From Thermoactinomyces sp. DSM 45892 (GTDB lineage Bacteria > Bacillota > Bacilli > Thermoactinomycetales > Thermoactinomycetaceae): a stretch of DNA of 64,000 bases. The stretch spans positions 58,532 through 122,531 of the forward strand of contig NZ_FNPL01000012.1 in NCBI RefSeq assembly GCF_900107305.1, in the 5' to 3' direction. Shown here one piece after another: positions 17,939 through 27,590 of this stretch. The number at the start of each line of letters is the position of its first letter. The first letter of the stretch is position 1. The position numbers and the translations under genes were made by a program. A model generated the notes under the pieces. That model worked only from the letters and a program-made list of their open reading frames with translations. It ran no database searches and was not told the origin of the DNA.

Positions 17939-18363
17939 AGTTGGAAGTAGACGATCATGAGTTTCAGTTAAAAATGAGCAAGATTGACGAGCAAGTACTT
18001 GAAGAACTGACTGATGCTATGAATGATGCTGTAGACGATCTAGTTCGAATCTCATCCAGTATCGCACCTATCGACAAAGGAATTCTTAGAAAATCATCTG
18101 ATCAACAAGTGAAACAATCGGCAGACGGAATTCAAGGCGAAGTGTCCTATCAAGCTGTAGAACAATCCCTGAATTATGGGAGCTTCGATTATGCAATCTG
18201 GACTCACGAGTATATGACTGGGCTCGGGCCACGGTCTCAGGCATCTCCAGGGACGGATGGTTATGTTGTAGGAAGAAAATATTTAACTCGTCCACTACAG
18301 GGTGAGTCTCCTAAGTATGTAAAGTGGTTTCAAGAAGCACTAGAGAAGGGAGTGGATGGTTAA
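17935..18363 (+). CDS. HK97 gp10-like head-tail joining protein
   Basis: 142 residues behind GGAGGTG. It has an N-terminal helix and the typical VRISSSIAPIDKGILRKSSDQQV segment (gain of A-P-x-D-x-G-x-L) and LNYGSFDYAIWTHEY of HK97 gp10/tail-completion proteins. It overlaps the previous gene by four bases and its TAA overlaps the likely ATT start of the next. Confidence 0.8.
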   Translation: MKLEVDDHEFQLKMSKIDEQVLEELTDAMNDAVDDLVRISSSIAPIDKGILRKSSDQQVKQSADGIQGEVSYQAVEQSLNYGSFDYAIWTHEYMTGLGPRSQASPGTDGYVVGRKYLTRPLQGESPKYVKWFQEALEKGVDG

Positions 18364-18737
18364 TTCGAATACAAGATCTAATTAGATATCTTAAATCGCT
18401 TGCGAACTTCGTGTACTATCCATTTCTCTTTCCGACGACTAGTGAAGATGAGTGTTGTGTAGTATCCATTCATTCAGGGATGCCCGAAAACCAATACACA
18501 AGAGTCCAATATCCAAGTTTCCAGTTGTTGATTCGAGGGAAGCCAAATGCATTAAAGGAAACAGAAGGTATGGCGTACCATCTATATGAAGTACTAGCAA
18601 ATAAACGAGAACAAACCATAGGAGAATCTTCTATCGTAGTTATACGGTCAGAAAGTAGTTCTCCTATTTTTTTAGGAACCGATGAAGCGAACCGTCCGAT
18701 CTTCTCTTTGAACTTCGGAATGGTGGTTCGTCCATAG
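18363..18737 (+). CDS. tail terminator (SPP1 gp17-like), apparent ATT start
   Basis: 124 residues from ATT 18363, ten bases behind GGGAG. The only ATG (18324) lies inside the previous gene without a ribosome binding site. The start yields (M)RIQDLIRYLKSLANFVYYPF, a normal amphipathic first helix of minor tail/tail terminator proteins, followed by SIHSGMPENQYTRVQYPSFQLLIRG. The hexameric tail terminator caps the growing tail. ATT overlaps the upstream stop as TAATT, mimicking the common TAATG coupling. Confidence 0.75.
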   Translation: MRIQDLIRYLKSLANFVYYPFLFPTTSEDECCVVSIHSGMPENQYTRVQYPSFQLLIRGKPNALKETEGMAYHLYEVLANKREQTIGESSIVVIRSESSSPIFLGTDEANRPIFSLNFGMVVRP

Positions 18738-18767
18738 GCTCCTTTTCTATTTCAAGGGAGGTTAAAA

Positions 18768-19295
18768 ATGGCTAATACAACGATTAACGTGTCGATTGGC
18801 CCTGCAATTGTCGAGTTCGGAAAGGCAAATCCTACCGTATTTGATGTTACCAAGGGCGGAATTCAATTTCAGATGTCTACATCTATCCAAGAGATCAAAG
18901 TTGATCAGTATGGAGAAACCCCAGTGAAAACGATCATGAAAGGTAGAAATGCTACGGTAACGGTTCCTTTTGTTATTCAAGACTTAGAGAAGATTTCAAA
19001 GGTCATGCCGAACTCAGCTTTCACTCAGTCGGATGGAAAACTTCGACTAAACGTAAAAGCGAATTCGGGTTTCGATATGTTGTCAATTGCTGACCAGTTG
19101 ATTATCAAGCCAACCGCACCTGGGACGACACCGAACGACTACATTACGATCCCACTGGCAGGACCTACCGCGGATATTGAATATACCTATGATAACGATA
19201 ATGAACGGATTGCAAAAATCACCTTCCAAGCATATCCAGACTCAGAAGGTCTATTGTTTATTATGGGCGATTCCAGTGTGTCGAATGGAGCATAA
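18768..19295 (+). CDS. major tail tube protein
   Basis: 175 residues behind AAGGGAGG. The beta-rich sequence includes VSIGPAIVEFGKANPTVFDVTKGGIQFQM and a C-terminal AKITFQAYPDSEGLLFIMGD, the pattern of siphovirus tail tube proteins (GLLFxxG ending). It forms stacked hexamer rings around the tape measure. It sits directly before the tail chaperone pair, as expected. Confidence 0.8.
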   Translation: MANTTINVSIGPAIVEFGKANPTVFDVTKGGIQFQMSTSIQEIKVDQYGETPVKTIMKGRNATVTVPFVIQDLEKISKVMPNSAFTQSDGKLRLNVKANSGFDMLSIADQLIIKPTAPGTTPNDYITIPLAGPTADIEYTYDNDNERIAKITFQAYPDSEGLLFIMGDSSVSNGA

Positions 19296-19302
19296 TCTGA
19301 CT

Positions 19303-19316
19303 CCTCAAATTTGAGG
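19303..19316. repeat. palindrome CCTCAAATTTGAGG (copy 2)
   Basis: Core of an 18-bp perfect palindrome CTCCTCAAATTTGAGGAG between tail tube and chaperone genes, sharing 14 bases exactly with 11910-11923. Confidence 0.5.
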
Positions 19317-19349
19317 AGTGAACCCCACAAACTTTGAGAGGGGATCTAT

Positions 19350-19718
19350 ATGTTTTCGATCAAGCGTGAGAATGAAATAAAGCTCGGGGATAAGAAAGTT
19401 CGAATCGAAAAGATCACACCTAAAAAGTGGCGAGAACTCTTCGAAGTTGTAGATATTCTTCCTAACATTATTATCAAACTCGTGCAAGTGCCGTCTGATC
19501 AGTTTGTTACGTATTTTCTTTCTGCTCTAGAGTTTGGTATGGACGAAGTGATAGAGGTTACTTCGAAGCTGACAGGTATTGAAAAAGAATATCTAGAGGA
19601 TCATGTCGGACTAGATGAGATTATCGAGTACTTTCGAAGGATGGTCGAAAAAAACAACCTAGTTGATACAGCAAAAAACATCAAAAGCCTTCTGCCGATC
19701 TCGAAGGAGACCGAGTAG
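19350..19718 (+). CDS. tail assembly chaperone, upstream (G) part
   Basis: 122 residues behind GAGAGGGGATC. The protein is small, mixed alpha/beta (KKVRIEKITPKKWRELFEVV) and located between tail tube and tape measure, the standard place for the tail chaperone G protein. Near the 3' end two A-AAA-AAC heptamers lie in the correct zero frame (19649-19655 and 19673-19679). A -1 slip at the second gives an open frame into the 19739 gene, producing a G-T fusion. Confidence 0.8.
   Translation: MFSIKRENEIKLGDKKVRIEKITPKKWRELFEVVDILPNIIIKLVQVPSDQFVTYFLSALEFGMDEVIEVTSKLTGIEKEYLEDHVGLDEIIEYFRRMVEKNNLVDTAKNIKSLLPISKETE
19673..19679 (+). other. probable programmed -1 frameshift site
   Basis: Zero-frame codons GCA AAA AAC contain the canonical X-XXY-YYZ heptamer A-AAA-AAC. 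After a -1 slip the frame reads without stop through about 60 bases into the downstream chaperone frame. The similar heptamer at 19649 leads to a TGA in the -1 frame within four codons, so it is probably not productive. Confidence 0.75.
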
Positions 19719-19738
19719 AGGGCTTAACTATTGATCCA

Positions 19739-20005
19739 ATGCTTATAAACCTTTCAGTCGAACTTGGTGTTTCTCAAAAGGTTCTCGAAGAAGAATACTA
19801 TATGGTCGATCTTTTCGATCTGATGAAACAGAAACGGAAGAAGGAAGCTCGAAGTCGACTAAATTTACTTACAATAATTCACTCTAAACAGATGGAAGAA
19901 CAAGACTTTAAGAAATTCGTCCACAGCTTATCCACAGAAGCTGGAATGCAAGAAAAACAAGAGTTTGATCGTGATCGGTTTGAACAGCTTCGAGAAATGA
20001 TCTGA
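19739..20005 (+). CDS. tail assembly chaperone, downstream (T) part
   Basis: 88 residues from the first ATG, but that ATG has no ribosome binding site and the frame is open upstream to the -1 slippery site at 19673. Most likely it is translated only as the T extension of the chaperone by frameshifting. It is helical and charged (FDLMKQKRKKEARSRLNLL, EAGMQEKQEFDRDRFEQL). The G-T fusion binds the tape measure and recruits tail tube subunits. Confidence 0.75.
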   Translation: MLINLSVELGVSQKVLEEEYYMVDLFDLMKQKRKKEARSRLNLLTIIHSKQMEEQDFKKFVHSLSTEAGMQEKQEFDRDRFEQLREMI

Positions 20006-20024
20006 TGAAAAGGGAGGGGATCAA

Positions 20025-23000
20025 ATGAGTGGTTTTAATGCTGGTACGGTTCGGGCTCGTCTGATTCTCGAAAACTCCCAGTTTCGTCGAGGAATGATGC
20101 AAGCTCGCCAAGACATGTCAGGTCTGTCTCGTGATGCTATGAATGTTCGGAAATCAGGGCATATGGTACAAGAATCAATGCTTGCTGTTGGTGCAGGGAT
20201 CATAGGTATTGTCGGAGCTTCCGTTGTTGTTGCTGCACGATTTGAGCAAGAGATGGCTAGGGTCAAGGCGATCTCTGGAGCAACAGAAGAGGAATTTGCT
20301 TCACTAACTGCCGAAGCTCAACGACTAGGGGCTACAACAAGTTTTAGTGCTTCGCAGGCGGCACAAGGTATGAGCCTACTTGCAAGTGCTGGATTTAAGA
20401 CCAACGAGATTATAGGAACAATGCCTGCTTTACTTAATCTTGCTGGAGCTTCGCAACTTGATCTAGCCACATCCGCTGACTACTTGACTTCGATCATGTC
20501 AGGTTTTGGGTTCACAGCTAAGGATTCGGGAAAAGCAGTCGATGTTCTGGTTCAGGCCATGAATGATGCAAACACAGAGTTGCCGGATTTAGCCGAAGCA
20601 ATGAAATATGTGGGTCCCGTGGCAAGTTCGGTCAAGATGGATTTTGAAGATGTCGCCGCCGCGATTGCCTTACTCAGCAACAACGGAATCAAGGGGAGCA
20701 TGGCAGGGACAGCTATGCGAATGGCTTTGATCCGTCTTGCTTCACCAACCCGAGAAGTAAAAAAAGTCATGGCAGAATTAGGGCTACAGTTTACGGATGC
20801 ACAGGGGAAGATGAAACCCTTACCGGAGATTATAGATCACCTTAATGATCGGATGAAGCATCTAACCGATTCTCAAAAACTCGATAAGATCGCAACAATC
20901 TTCGGTACAGAGTCAGCTACAGCCATTACTTCCCTTATGAAAGCTGGAGGGAAGGCAATCGACGACTTTTCGAATAGACTCGAAAATGCAAATGGAGCAG
21001 CCGCCGCTTTCTCGAAGACAGTGAAGGACACGACGGTTGGTGCATGGGATCAATTTCTATCGGCTTTGGAAGCTGTCGGAATTAAATTAGGAACTCAGTT
21101 CCTTCCAGAAATCCGGAGGCTTTTGAGTGCTGGAACGGATCTCTTGAATTGGATTGGAGAATTGAATCCGGCCATGATCGAATTCGGGCTGAAAGTGGCC
21201 GCAGGAGCAGTGGCACTTACCACCTTAGCTTCTGCCTTTCGCCTAGTTGGTACTGGAGTCAGAGCGATGCAACTAGCAATGGGACCACAGGGATGGTTAT
21301 TACTTGGTCTTGGAGCATTAGCAGGAGCTGTTTGGGGAGCTTCTGATGCTATGGAAGAAGCAGCAAAGGTTGATTTATCCCGTGTCGAATCTCTCCAGAA
21401 AGTGGCGGATACTACTAAGGAACAGGTTGACCGTTTCGATGCGCTTCGTGAGAAAAACAAACTATCTAATGATGAGATGCTTCGATTTCTTGATATACAG
21501 ACTCAACTAAAAGCTGAAACAGATCCGCAGGTAATCAAAGCCTTTCAAGAAGAGATGGATGGTCTTCGTAAAAAGTCAGGGCTAACCAATGAAGAATTTA
21601 ACGAGCTTATAAAGCTCAATAGTGACTTGTTATCAAAGATCCCATCTACTGAAACGGCCGTATCTTCCTTGGGTAATCAATGGGCGAAGACTACCGACGA
21701 GATGCGGCGATATAATGCAGAGCAACGAGAAGCTGTTCGTCAAGAATTACAAGTTCAGAAGGACAAAGCAGATGCCAAGTCGTCAAGCCTTGCACGAGAA
21801 CTTGGTGAGTCCGTTGCCAAGATGAAGGAATTAAATCAACAAGCGGATACTTGGAGACAGAAAAGAACTCAAGCGATTGAGGATATAAAAACCAAAGAAG
21901 CTGAATTGGCGGATGCTCGTCAACGAGGTAATCAGTTAGAAATCACAGCCCTTGAGAATCAACTTCAAGCACAAAGACTAGTTTTGGAGAATGCGAACCA
22001 ACAACTTGCTAAATCCTCGGAACAACGGGAAGAAGAGAAGAAGAAAGCAGATGAACTTTGGAAGCAAGTTACTGCTGCCCAGACATTGTATGAGAAGATG
22101 ATCGCTCTTGAGATGGCAGAAGTCGGGATCTCATATAAACGTGGCGAAGGAACTAAGCAGATTGACGAAGCGATTAGCAAAACTCAATCTCTTTTGAGTG
22201 AGACAATTCGACTTGCTGATGCTGATGGAGTTCGCAATGACAAAGAGCGAGAAGCTATCTCCTTACTACAATCGCAATTAGAAAAGCAGGAAGCAGCACG
22301 TCAAAAAGTTCGGGATCTAATCGCAAGTCAAGCAGATCTAAGACAAGCTTTGGCGGCTGCAGGAGTTTCAGCCGAAGATTTGAATCGAATTCTTGGTAAG
22401 CCCACGTCAAAAAGTGTAACAGTCGATCCCGGTGGTACTGGGAAGCAAACTGCCGATGCCTTGCACATGAATGCATCAAAACAGGCAACGAAGCCTGTTG
22501 ATATAACCGATCCAAGATACACTCTTCAAAAGATTATCTCTGACATTCGAAAAGGCGAAACCAAGCCTGTAACAGCCCAAGTAGAGAATAGAAAGTCATT
22601 TTTAGCGGATCTGACAAGCCGAGTAACGAAGTTCGTATCGGTTGTCTGGTCATGGGTCGGTGGAAGTCCCGATAGCAAGCGACATAGTGGTGGTACTGTC
22701 CACGAGCTACCGAAGTTCCACTCAGGCGGATCACCTAACTTTTCTATTACTTCTGCACCTAAATTTGACGAAGTGGATGTACGAATTCTACGAAATGAAA
22801 TGGTCTTAACTCAAGCCCAACAAGCGAATCTCTTCCGGATGATTCAGACGTTTAGCTATGCAAAAGCAGATCAGTTCAAAGAAACACGTAATCCAACGAC
22901 TGAATCAGTCAGAAGTGTAGTGATTCAGATAGGTTCGATGGTCGTGCGTGAAGAAGCTGACATTAAGAAGATTAGCGAGGAATTGGATCGACTTGCACGT

Positions 23001-23030
23001 CAAAAATCCAGAAGTAGGGGGGAATACTGA
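20025..23030 (+). CDS. tail tape measure protein
   Basis: 1001 residues behind GGGAGGGGATC; its length sets tail length. Residues about 50-330 are the TP901-type core domain (FEQEMARVKAISGATEEEFASL, ATTSFSASQAAQGMSLLASAGF, GPVASSVKMDFEDVAAAIALLSNNGI). Hydrophobic segments lie near residues 50-65 and 385-440, long coiled coil follows at about 560-760, and a Gly/Ser/basic tail ends the protein. It sits after the chaperones and before Dit. The long coiled coil with many Gln/Lys/Glu is normal for the family. Confidence 0.95.
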   Translation: MSGFNAGTVRARLILENSQFRRGMMQARQDMSGLSRDAMNVRKSGHMVQESMLAVGAGIIGIVGASVVVAARFEQEMARVKAISGATEEEFASLTAEAQRLGATTSFSASQAAQGMSLLASAGFKTNEIIGTMPALLNLAGASQLDLATSADYLTSIMSGFGFTAKDSGKAVDVLVQAMNDANTELPDLAEAMKYVGPVASSVKMDFEDVAAAIALLSNNGIKGSMAGTAMRMALIRLASPTREVKKVMAELGLQFTDAQGKMKPLPEIIDHLNDRMKHLTDSQKLDKIATIFGTESATAITSLMKAGGKAIDDFSNRLENANGAAAAFSKTVKDTTVGAWDQFLSALEAVGIKLGTQFLPEIRRLLSAGTDLLNWIGELNPAMIEFGLKVAAGAVALTTLASAFRLVGTGVRAMQLAMGPQGWLLLGLGALAGAVWGASDAMEEAAKVDLSRVESLQKVADTTKEQVDRFDALREKNKLSNDEMLRFLDIQTQLKAETDPQVIKAFQEEMDGLRKKSGLTNEEFNELIKLNSDLLSKIPSTETAVSSLGNQWAKTTDEMRRYNAEQREAVRQELQVQKDKADAKSSSLARELGESVAKMKELNQQADTWRQKRTQAIEDIKTKEAELADARQRGNQLEITALENQLQAQRLVLENANQQLAKSSEQREEEKKKADELWKQVTAAQTLYEKMIALEMAEVGISYKRGEGTKQIDEAISKTQSLLSETIRLADADGVRNDKEREAISLLQSQLEKQEAARQKVRDLIASQADLRQALAAAGVSAEDLNRILGKPTSKSVTVDPGGTGKQTADALHMNASKQATKPVDITDPRYTLQKIISDIRKGETKPVTAQVENRKSFLADLTSRVTKFVSVVWSWVGGSPDSKRHSGGTVHELPKFHSGGSPNFSITSAPKFDEVDVRILRNEMVLTQAQQANLFRMIQTFSYAKADQFKETRNPTTESVRSVVIQIGSMVVREEADIKKISEELDRLARQKSRSRGEY

Positions 23031-24565
23031 TAGGTATACGTGGATTTAAATTCGCAGGGAAACATAGCTCTGAATACCATATTCTTGTAACTAATATCTC
23101 CCGATCCATTCTACCACCACTTACTGAAAAGACCGTCAATGTCCCCTCTAGGTCTGGCGGTTATTTTTTTGGTACAGAAATTGGAATGCGTGAATTCCAA
23201 GTCGATATAACAATCTCAGGTAAGACAGATACGGAAATGATGGAGACATTTCGTGACATAGGTGTATGGCTCCGTTGGGATGAAGAGCAGGAACTTATCT
23301 TCGATGTGGAACCGACAAAAACATACTTCTCCTACCTAACAGGATCGACCGATTTACAAACGGTGGGTACTACAGGATTTGCAACCCTTCGCTTCCTCTG
23401 TCCCGATCCATATTCTTATGGTCCACTCATTGAATCCCCTGTGATTACCTCATCTCCTGTTGAAGTGAAAGTTGAAGGTAAAGAAAAAACCTATCCTGTC
23501 ATAGTAGCTAACTTCAAAGAAAATTCGACTTACTTCTCAATGGCTACAAAAGATCAGTATATACATATTGGGAATCCCGAGGGTTTGGATCAGATAACGA
23601 TACCGCCCGAGGAAAAGTTGTTTGATGATGAGATGATTTCTACTTCGGGATGGACAAGCTTCACTAATGTAGACCAAGGAAGTGTCCAAGGAGCGATCAC
23701 TCCTGATGATTGGTCTTTCGTAGCTTCGGATTATGGGAAAGGTTCAGAATGGCATGGTCCAGCACTACAAAAGATGTCCACAACCTCTGCGAAGCATTTC
23801 CGATTGGAAGCAATGGTAGGTTTCTATTCGATTTCGCAAATGGAGATGGGACGGATTGAGTTTTATTTACTCGATTCGAACGGAAATGTCGTCGGTAAAT
23901 TGGCCTTGATGGATGCATGGGTAGGAAGTGAATCCACGAAGATTGAAGCGAGAGCAGGGACGAGGGATGATGGACACTACTTTGCAAACACAGCAGGTAG
24001 CATGTCCTACAAGAAAAAGACCACATATGTAAAGAAAAAAGTCCGTGGAAAAACGAAGACGGTAGCTCAAACCCAAACGGAAGAATATGGGCAGTATTCG
24101 GACTTCTACGGAAAGATTACGATCGAACGAATAGGTCCCGTATGGAAAGCACAGTTAATCCGATTGAGTAAGTTATTTGGCCTTGAAGTGGCTACTTCTC
24201 GTGTGGAATTCCGATGGGTTAACCCAGATATCGACCAGTACAATGCTCCTGTATCTGGTGTGGCGATCCATTTCGGACAGCATAGTACCTATCAAGTCGT
24301 TCCTTCAATGTACTGTTCTCAACTTACCCTAAAGAAAATTAATCCTATCACCACTATAGCGATTCCAGAAATTATTGAAAAAGGAGACGAAGTAGTGATT
24401 GATTGTGAAGTGGGTAGCATCTACAAAAACGGAACCGTGTGGTTAAGTGAGTTGAACATGGGATCACAATATCTATCTCTAGAAGGAGACTCTATCAACA
24501 ATCTAGCATATCAACCAGCAAATAAATGTGAAATGAAAATATATCATCGAGGACGGTATCTATAG
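23030..24565 (+). CDS. distal tail protein (Dit), apparent ATA (or CTG) start
   Basis: 511 residues if read from ATA 23030; CTG at 23027 is the in-frame alternative. The first ATG (23186) would delete 52 conserved residues. The N-terminus (IRGFKFAGKHSSEYHILVTN, then PPLTEKTVNVPSRSGGYFFG) is classic Dit, and GGGGGGAA lies just upstream. Dit forms the hub joining tube to Tal. At twice the usual length, residues about 180-460 form an extra beta-rich, possibly carbohydrate-binding domain ('evolved Dit'). The start overlaps the tape-measure stop. Confidence 0.85.
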   Translation: MGIRGFKFAGKHSSEYHILVTNISRSILPPLTEKTVNVPSRSGGYFFGTEIGMREFQVDITISGKTDTEMMETFRDIGVWLRWDEEQELIFDVEPTKTYFSYLTGSTDLQTVGTTGFATLRFLCPDPYSYGPLIESPVITSSPVEVKVEGKEKTYPVIVANFKENSTYFSMATKDQYIHIGNPEGLDQITIPPEEKLFDDEMISTSGWTSFTNVDQGSVQGAITPDDWSFVASDYGKGSEWHGPALQKMSTTSAKHFRLEAMVGFYSISQMEMGRIEFYLLDSNGNVVGKLALMDAWVGSESTKIEARAGTRDDGHYFANTAGSMSYKKKTTYVKKKVRGKTKTVAQTQTEEYGQYSDFYGKITIERIGPVWKAQLIRLSKLFGLEVATSRVEFRWVNPDIDQYNAPVSGVAIHFGQHSTYQVVPSMYCSQLTLKKINPITTIAIPEIIEKGDEVVIDCEVGSIYKNGTVWLSELNMGSQYLSLEGDSINNLAYQPANKCEMKIYHRGRYL

Positions 24566-24577
24566 ATACGGTTTTTT
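24553..24577 (+). terminator. hairpin after Dit
   Basis: CGGTATC / GATACGG stem with TATA loop and TTTTTT, overlapping the dit stop codon. Confidence 0.65.
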
Positions 24578-24598
24578 GTTGTGTAAAGGGGGAATACG

Positions 24599-27586
24599 AT
24601 GATCTACGTATTAGATACTAGTGAAAGAATTGTAGCTACACTCGGAGATGGTGGACAATCAAGTCTTTCATACTGGCACGACCGTCATCGTGAGAACCTG
24701 TATGATGTTCTTTCTACATATGAGTTTGAGACTGATTCCTCTCATCCAAACTCTCTATTTTTAGTAGCCGAGAACTTTATTGCTAGAAAAGATTTTGATA
24801 ACAATATCATTCTATTCAAAATTAAGCGTGTGGAAGAGAACCAAAGCGAAGGAAAGTATATCAAAAAGGTATACTGTGAGAATGCAGCTACAAGTGAATT
24901 ATTGACTGATATAATCCGACCAAGAATACTTTCAGGATACACGGCTTCCCAAACCCTAGATTACATATTAAACGGGTCTCAATGGGAGAAAGGTGAAGTA
25001 TCTTTTGTTGGAGCCGAGACCATTGAATTCAAGGATTACGAGACTGCTTTGCAAGGTCTCCATATACTCAAGAAGAAGTTTTCAGCAGAGTTCTACTTCA
25101 CCATCGAAATGAAAAATAACCGGATTTATAAACGGTATGTACACTTCATTGAGCGCCGTGGAAACCGTACAGGAAAGAGATTTGAGTACGAAAGAGACAT
25201 TCAAGGTCTTAGACGGATCGAGGACTCGTCCGAGCTTGTGACCGCCCTGATCGCACTTGGTCCCGAAAAAGATGGGAAGAGAATGACAATCCAACCCGTC
25301 AACAATGGTATCGATTGGATCGGGGATGAAGAAGCACGAGACCGTTGGAGCCATTCAGGGAAACATCTCTTCGGAGTATTTGAATCTGATAATGCTACAA
25401 GTCCGTCCTCACTCAAAGATCAAGCACTAAAAGAGCTAGAGAGAAGAAAGAAGCCTTTATATAGTTATGAAGTTGATGTTGTTCTACTTGAACACGTTGC
25501 AGGTTATGCCCATAAATCTGTTAGACTCGGTGACGGACTTGATACCATAGACCGAGCCATAACCCCCGAAATATACCTTTCTTCGAGGATCATCGAACTG
25601 ATTCGATCCTATACAGATCCGACTCAAGACTCCTGTATTCTTGGTGAACATATCCCTCAATTTATATCCATCCCTTCAAAAATATCCGAACTACAACAAA
25701 ACTTACGAAATAAAGCAAAAGAGAATATCATCGAAACTGCGAGACGTATCGGAACCCACTTTCGAATACGTACCCCCCGATCCGAAGATGCTGGTGACTT
25801 CCACAATGATGTCAAGGGGTACGGTATCCATCTTCGGGTGAATGAGCCGATTCATCTAGGTACTACGATGTTGATTAGCAATTCTGATAATGTCTCAGGA
25901 AATATTGTTCTTTACTCAAAAGATACTGATTCCATTATTGCTAAACGTTCCGTTTTGTTAAGTAAAGGTAGTAATCAAATTGATTTGGATCTACAGATTC
26001 CAGATAAAGGTGATTATTGGCTTGGTGTTGATGGAGGATGGATCGGGGGCATGGTTAAGAGATTTGAGATTAAGAACACGAGTTATCCGATCGATGCAGG
26101 GAGTATGAAAGTGATCGGTTCAGGGCAGAGGAATGAAGAAAATGACAATGATCATTATTATTATTTTGCTGATATTACTGCAAAAGCACCGAACATTGTA
26201 GGGGATCTTCCTGATTCCTTTACTTTGCCAGGTGAAAACATATCAGGATCTATTCAGGTTACTAATGATCATAAAATTGTCGTGATAAATAGTGATGGAA
26301 ACCGTGTAATGGATGCGAACTCTGATGACTTAGGTGTTCGAAAGATCATTGCAGGGGAGATCGTTAGCTCATCTGTAGTTTCGGCTAGTAAAAAGAACAA
26401 AACGATTCATATCCATTGTTCTGATGGAAGTGACGAAACAGGGGACGGAACATCAGAGAAGCCATTTCGTTCGATCCAGACAGTTATCGACGCCTTGTCC
26501 AAGTACAATGAAGGGTTTGTCGAACTGAAAATCTCTGGAACAAGCACAACCGAAGATCTTTCACTATACGGCTTCTTTGGCCCTGGAGTTATTCGATTAG
26601 ATTTCCCTTCATCATTTGAGTTGATGGGGACCCTGACTGTACTTAATTGTACATCAGAAGTCAACATATTCAATCTTACTGTCAACCGAAAGCCTAGCGA
26701 ATTTACAACACCTGTCCTTGTTTCTAGGAGCTTGTATGTATACTTCAAATACCTAAAGACGTATTCAGACTATGAAGCAAAGTATGGTATCCATATGAAC
26801 GACAACTCTATGGTTTTCTTACACAAATGCCAATTTTGGGGAGCAAAAGAATATGCAATTTTAGCAGGATATGCATCTCAAATCGTTGTCATAGATGCAA
26901 TTGGTGGTTCACTTGGATCAAATAAACCTGATGATGAGAAACGTCCCGACTGTTCTGTAGGGGCTTTTTTTGGTGCTACGATTTCCATAGACGGGACTAT
27001 CCCAGTCGGAAAAGTTCTTACTCGAACAGGAAACAGTGGTGAAATCCGAAATGCTCCGTCAAGTGGGAGTGCAGGTGGTACTGAAATTCCAACTCCACCA
27101 CCGCAGACAGTCAAGGAATATACAGATACCTTTTCTTCAACATCTTCAAAATCATGGCGTACAAAGTATGGATGGAGATCGGACAACTCTTATGTTTATC
27201 AAGGTTCGTATGGCTACGGAAACCACATGGGACTCTGGTTCTTCAATGACGCATCTATCCGATCTACTCTTTCCTCTTCCAAAGAAATTACCTCTATTCG
27301 GTTACGTGTATCTCGTCGATCCGAGGGCGGAAACTCTTCTTCTAATACTCCTACCTTTAGAACCCACAATTATTCTAGCCCACCAAAAGGAGAACCTGAC
27401 CTTTCAAGTTCAACATCTCCGACAGGGTTTAAATGGGGCGATGATAAGTGGGTTACACTTCCTACCTCGTGGGGAGCTTCCTTGAGAGATGGTGATGCAA
27501 AGGGTATTGCTATATTTGAAAAGGATGGCTCTCCGTATATGATTTTCAATGGTTCCGCCACTCTAGAAATCAAATATAAGAAGTAG
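24599..27586 (+). CDS. Tal / receptor-binding tail protein with beta-helix domain
   Basis: 995 residues behind AAAGGGGG. Residues 1-375 match the prophage endopeptidase-tail (SPP1 gp21-like) hub: IYVLDTSERIVATLGDGG, KRVEENQSEGKYIKKVYCENAATSELL, and VRLGDGLDTIDRAI. Residues about 385-500 form a beta-sandwich, about 600-810 look like a right-handed beta-helix (SDETGDGTSEKPFRSIQTVI is the usual opening of such pectate-lyase-like domains), and a final beta domain ends the protein. It probably binds and perhaps degrades a cell-wall polymer during adsorption. Confidence 0.85.
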   Translation: MIYVLDTSERIVATLGDGGQSSLSYWHDRHRENLYDVLSTYEFETDSSHPNSLFLVAENFIARKDFDNNIILFKIKRVEENQSEGKYIKKVYCENAATSELLTDIIRPRILSGYTASQTLDYILNGSQWEKGEVSFVGAETIEFKDYETALQGLHILKKKFSAEFYFTIEMKNNRIYKRYVHFIERRGNRTGKRFEYERDIQGLRRIEDSSELVTALIALGPEKDGKRMTIQPVNNGIDWIGDEEARDRWSHSGKHLFGVFESDNATSPSSLKDQALKELERRKKPLYSYEVDVVLLEHVAGYAHKSVRLGDGLDTIDRAITPEIYLSSRIIELIRSYTDPTQDSCILGEHIPQFISIPSKISELQQNLRNKAKENIIETARRIGTHFRIRTPRSEDAGDFHNDVKGYGIHLRVNEPIHLGTTMLISNSDNVSGNIVLYSKDTDSIIAKRSVLLSKGSNQIDLDLQIPDKGDYWLGVDGGWIGGMVKRFEIKNTSYPIDAGSMKVIGSGQRNEENDNDHYYYFADITAKAPNIVGDLPDSFTLPGENISGSIQVTNDHKIVVINSDGNRVMDANSDDLGVRKIIAGEIVSSSVVSASKKNKTIHIHCSDGSDETGDGTSEKPFRSIQTVIDALSKYNEGFVELKISGTSTTEDLSLYGFFGPGVIRLDFPSSFELMGTLTVLNCTSEVNIFNLTVNRKPSEFTTPVLVSRSLYVYFKYLKTYSDYEAKYGIHMNDNSMVFLHKCQFWGAKEYAILAGYASQIVVIDAIGGSLGSNKPDDEKRPDCSVGAFFGATISIDGTIPVGKVLTRTGNSGEIRNAPSSGSAGGTEIPTPPPQTVKEYTDTFSSTSSKSWRTKYGWRSDNSYVYQGSYGYGNHMGLWFFNDASIRSTLSSSKEITSIRLRVSRRSEGGNSSSNTPTFRTHNYSSPPKGEPDLSSSTSPTGFKWGDDKWVTLPTSWGASLRDGDAKGIAIFEKDGSPYMIFNGSATLEIKYKK

Positions 27587-27590
27587 GAGA

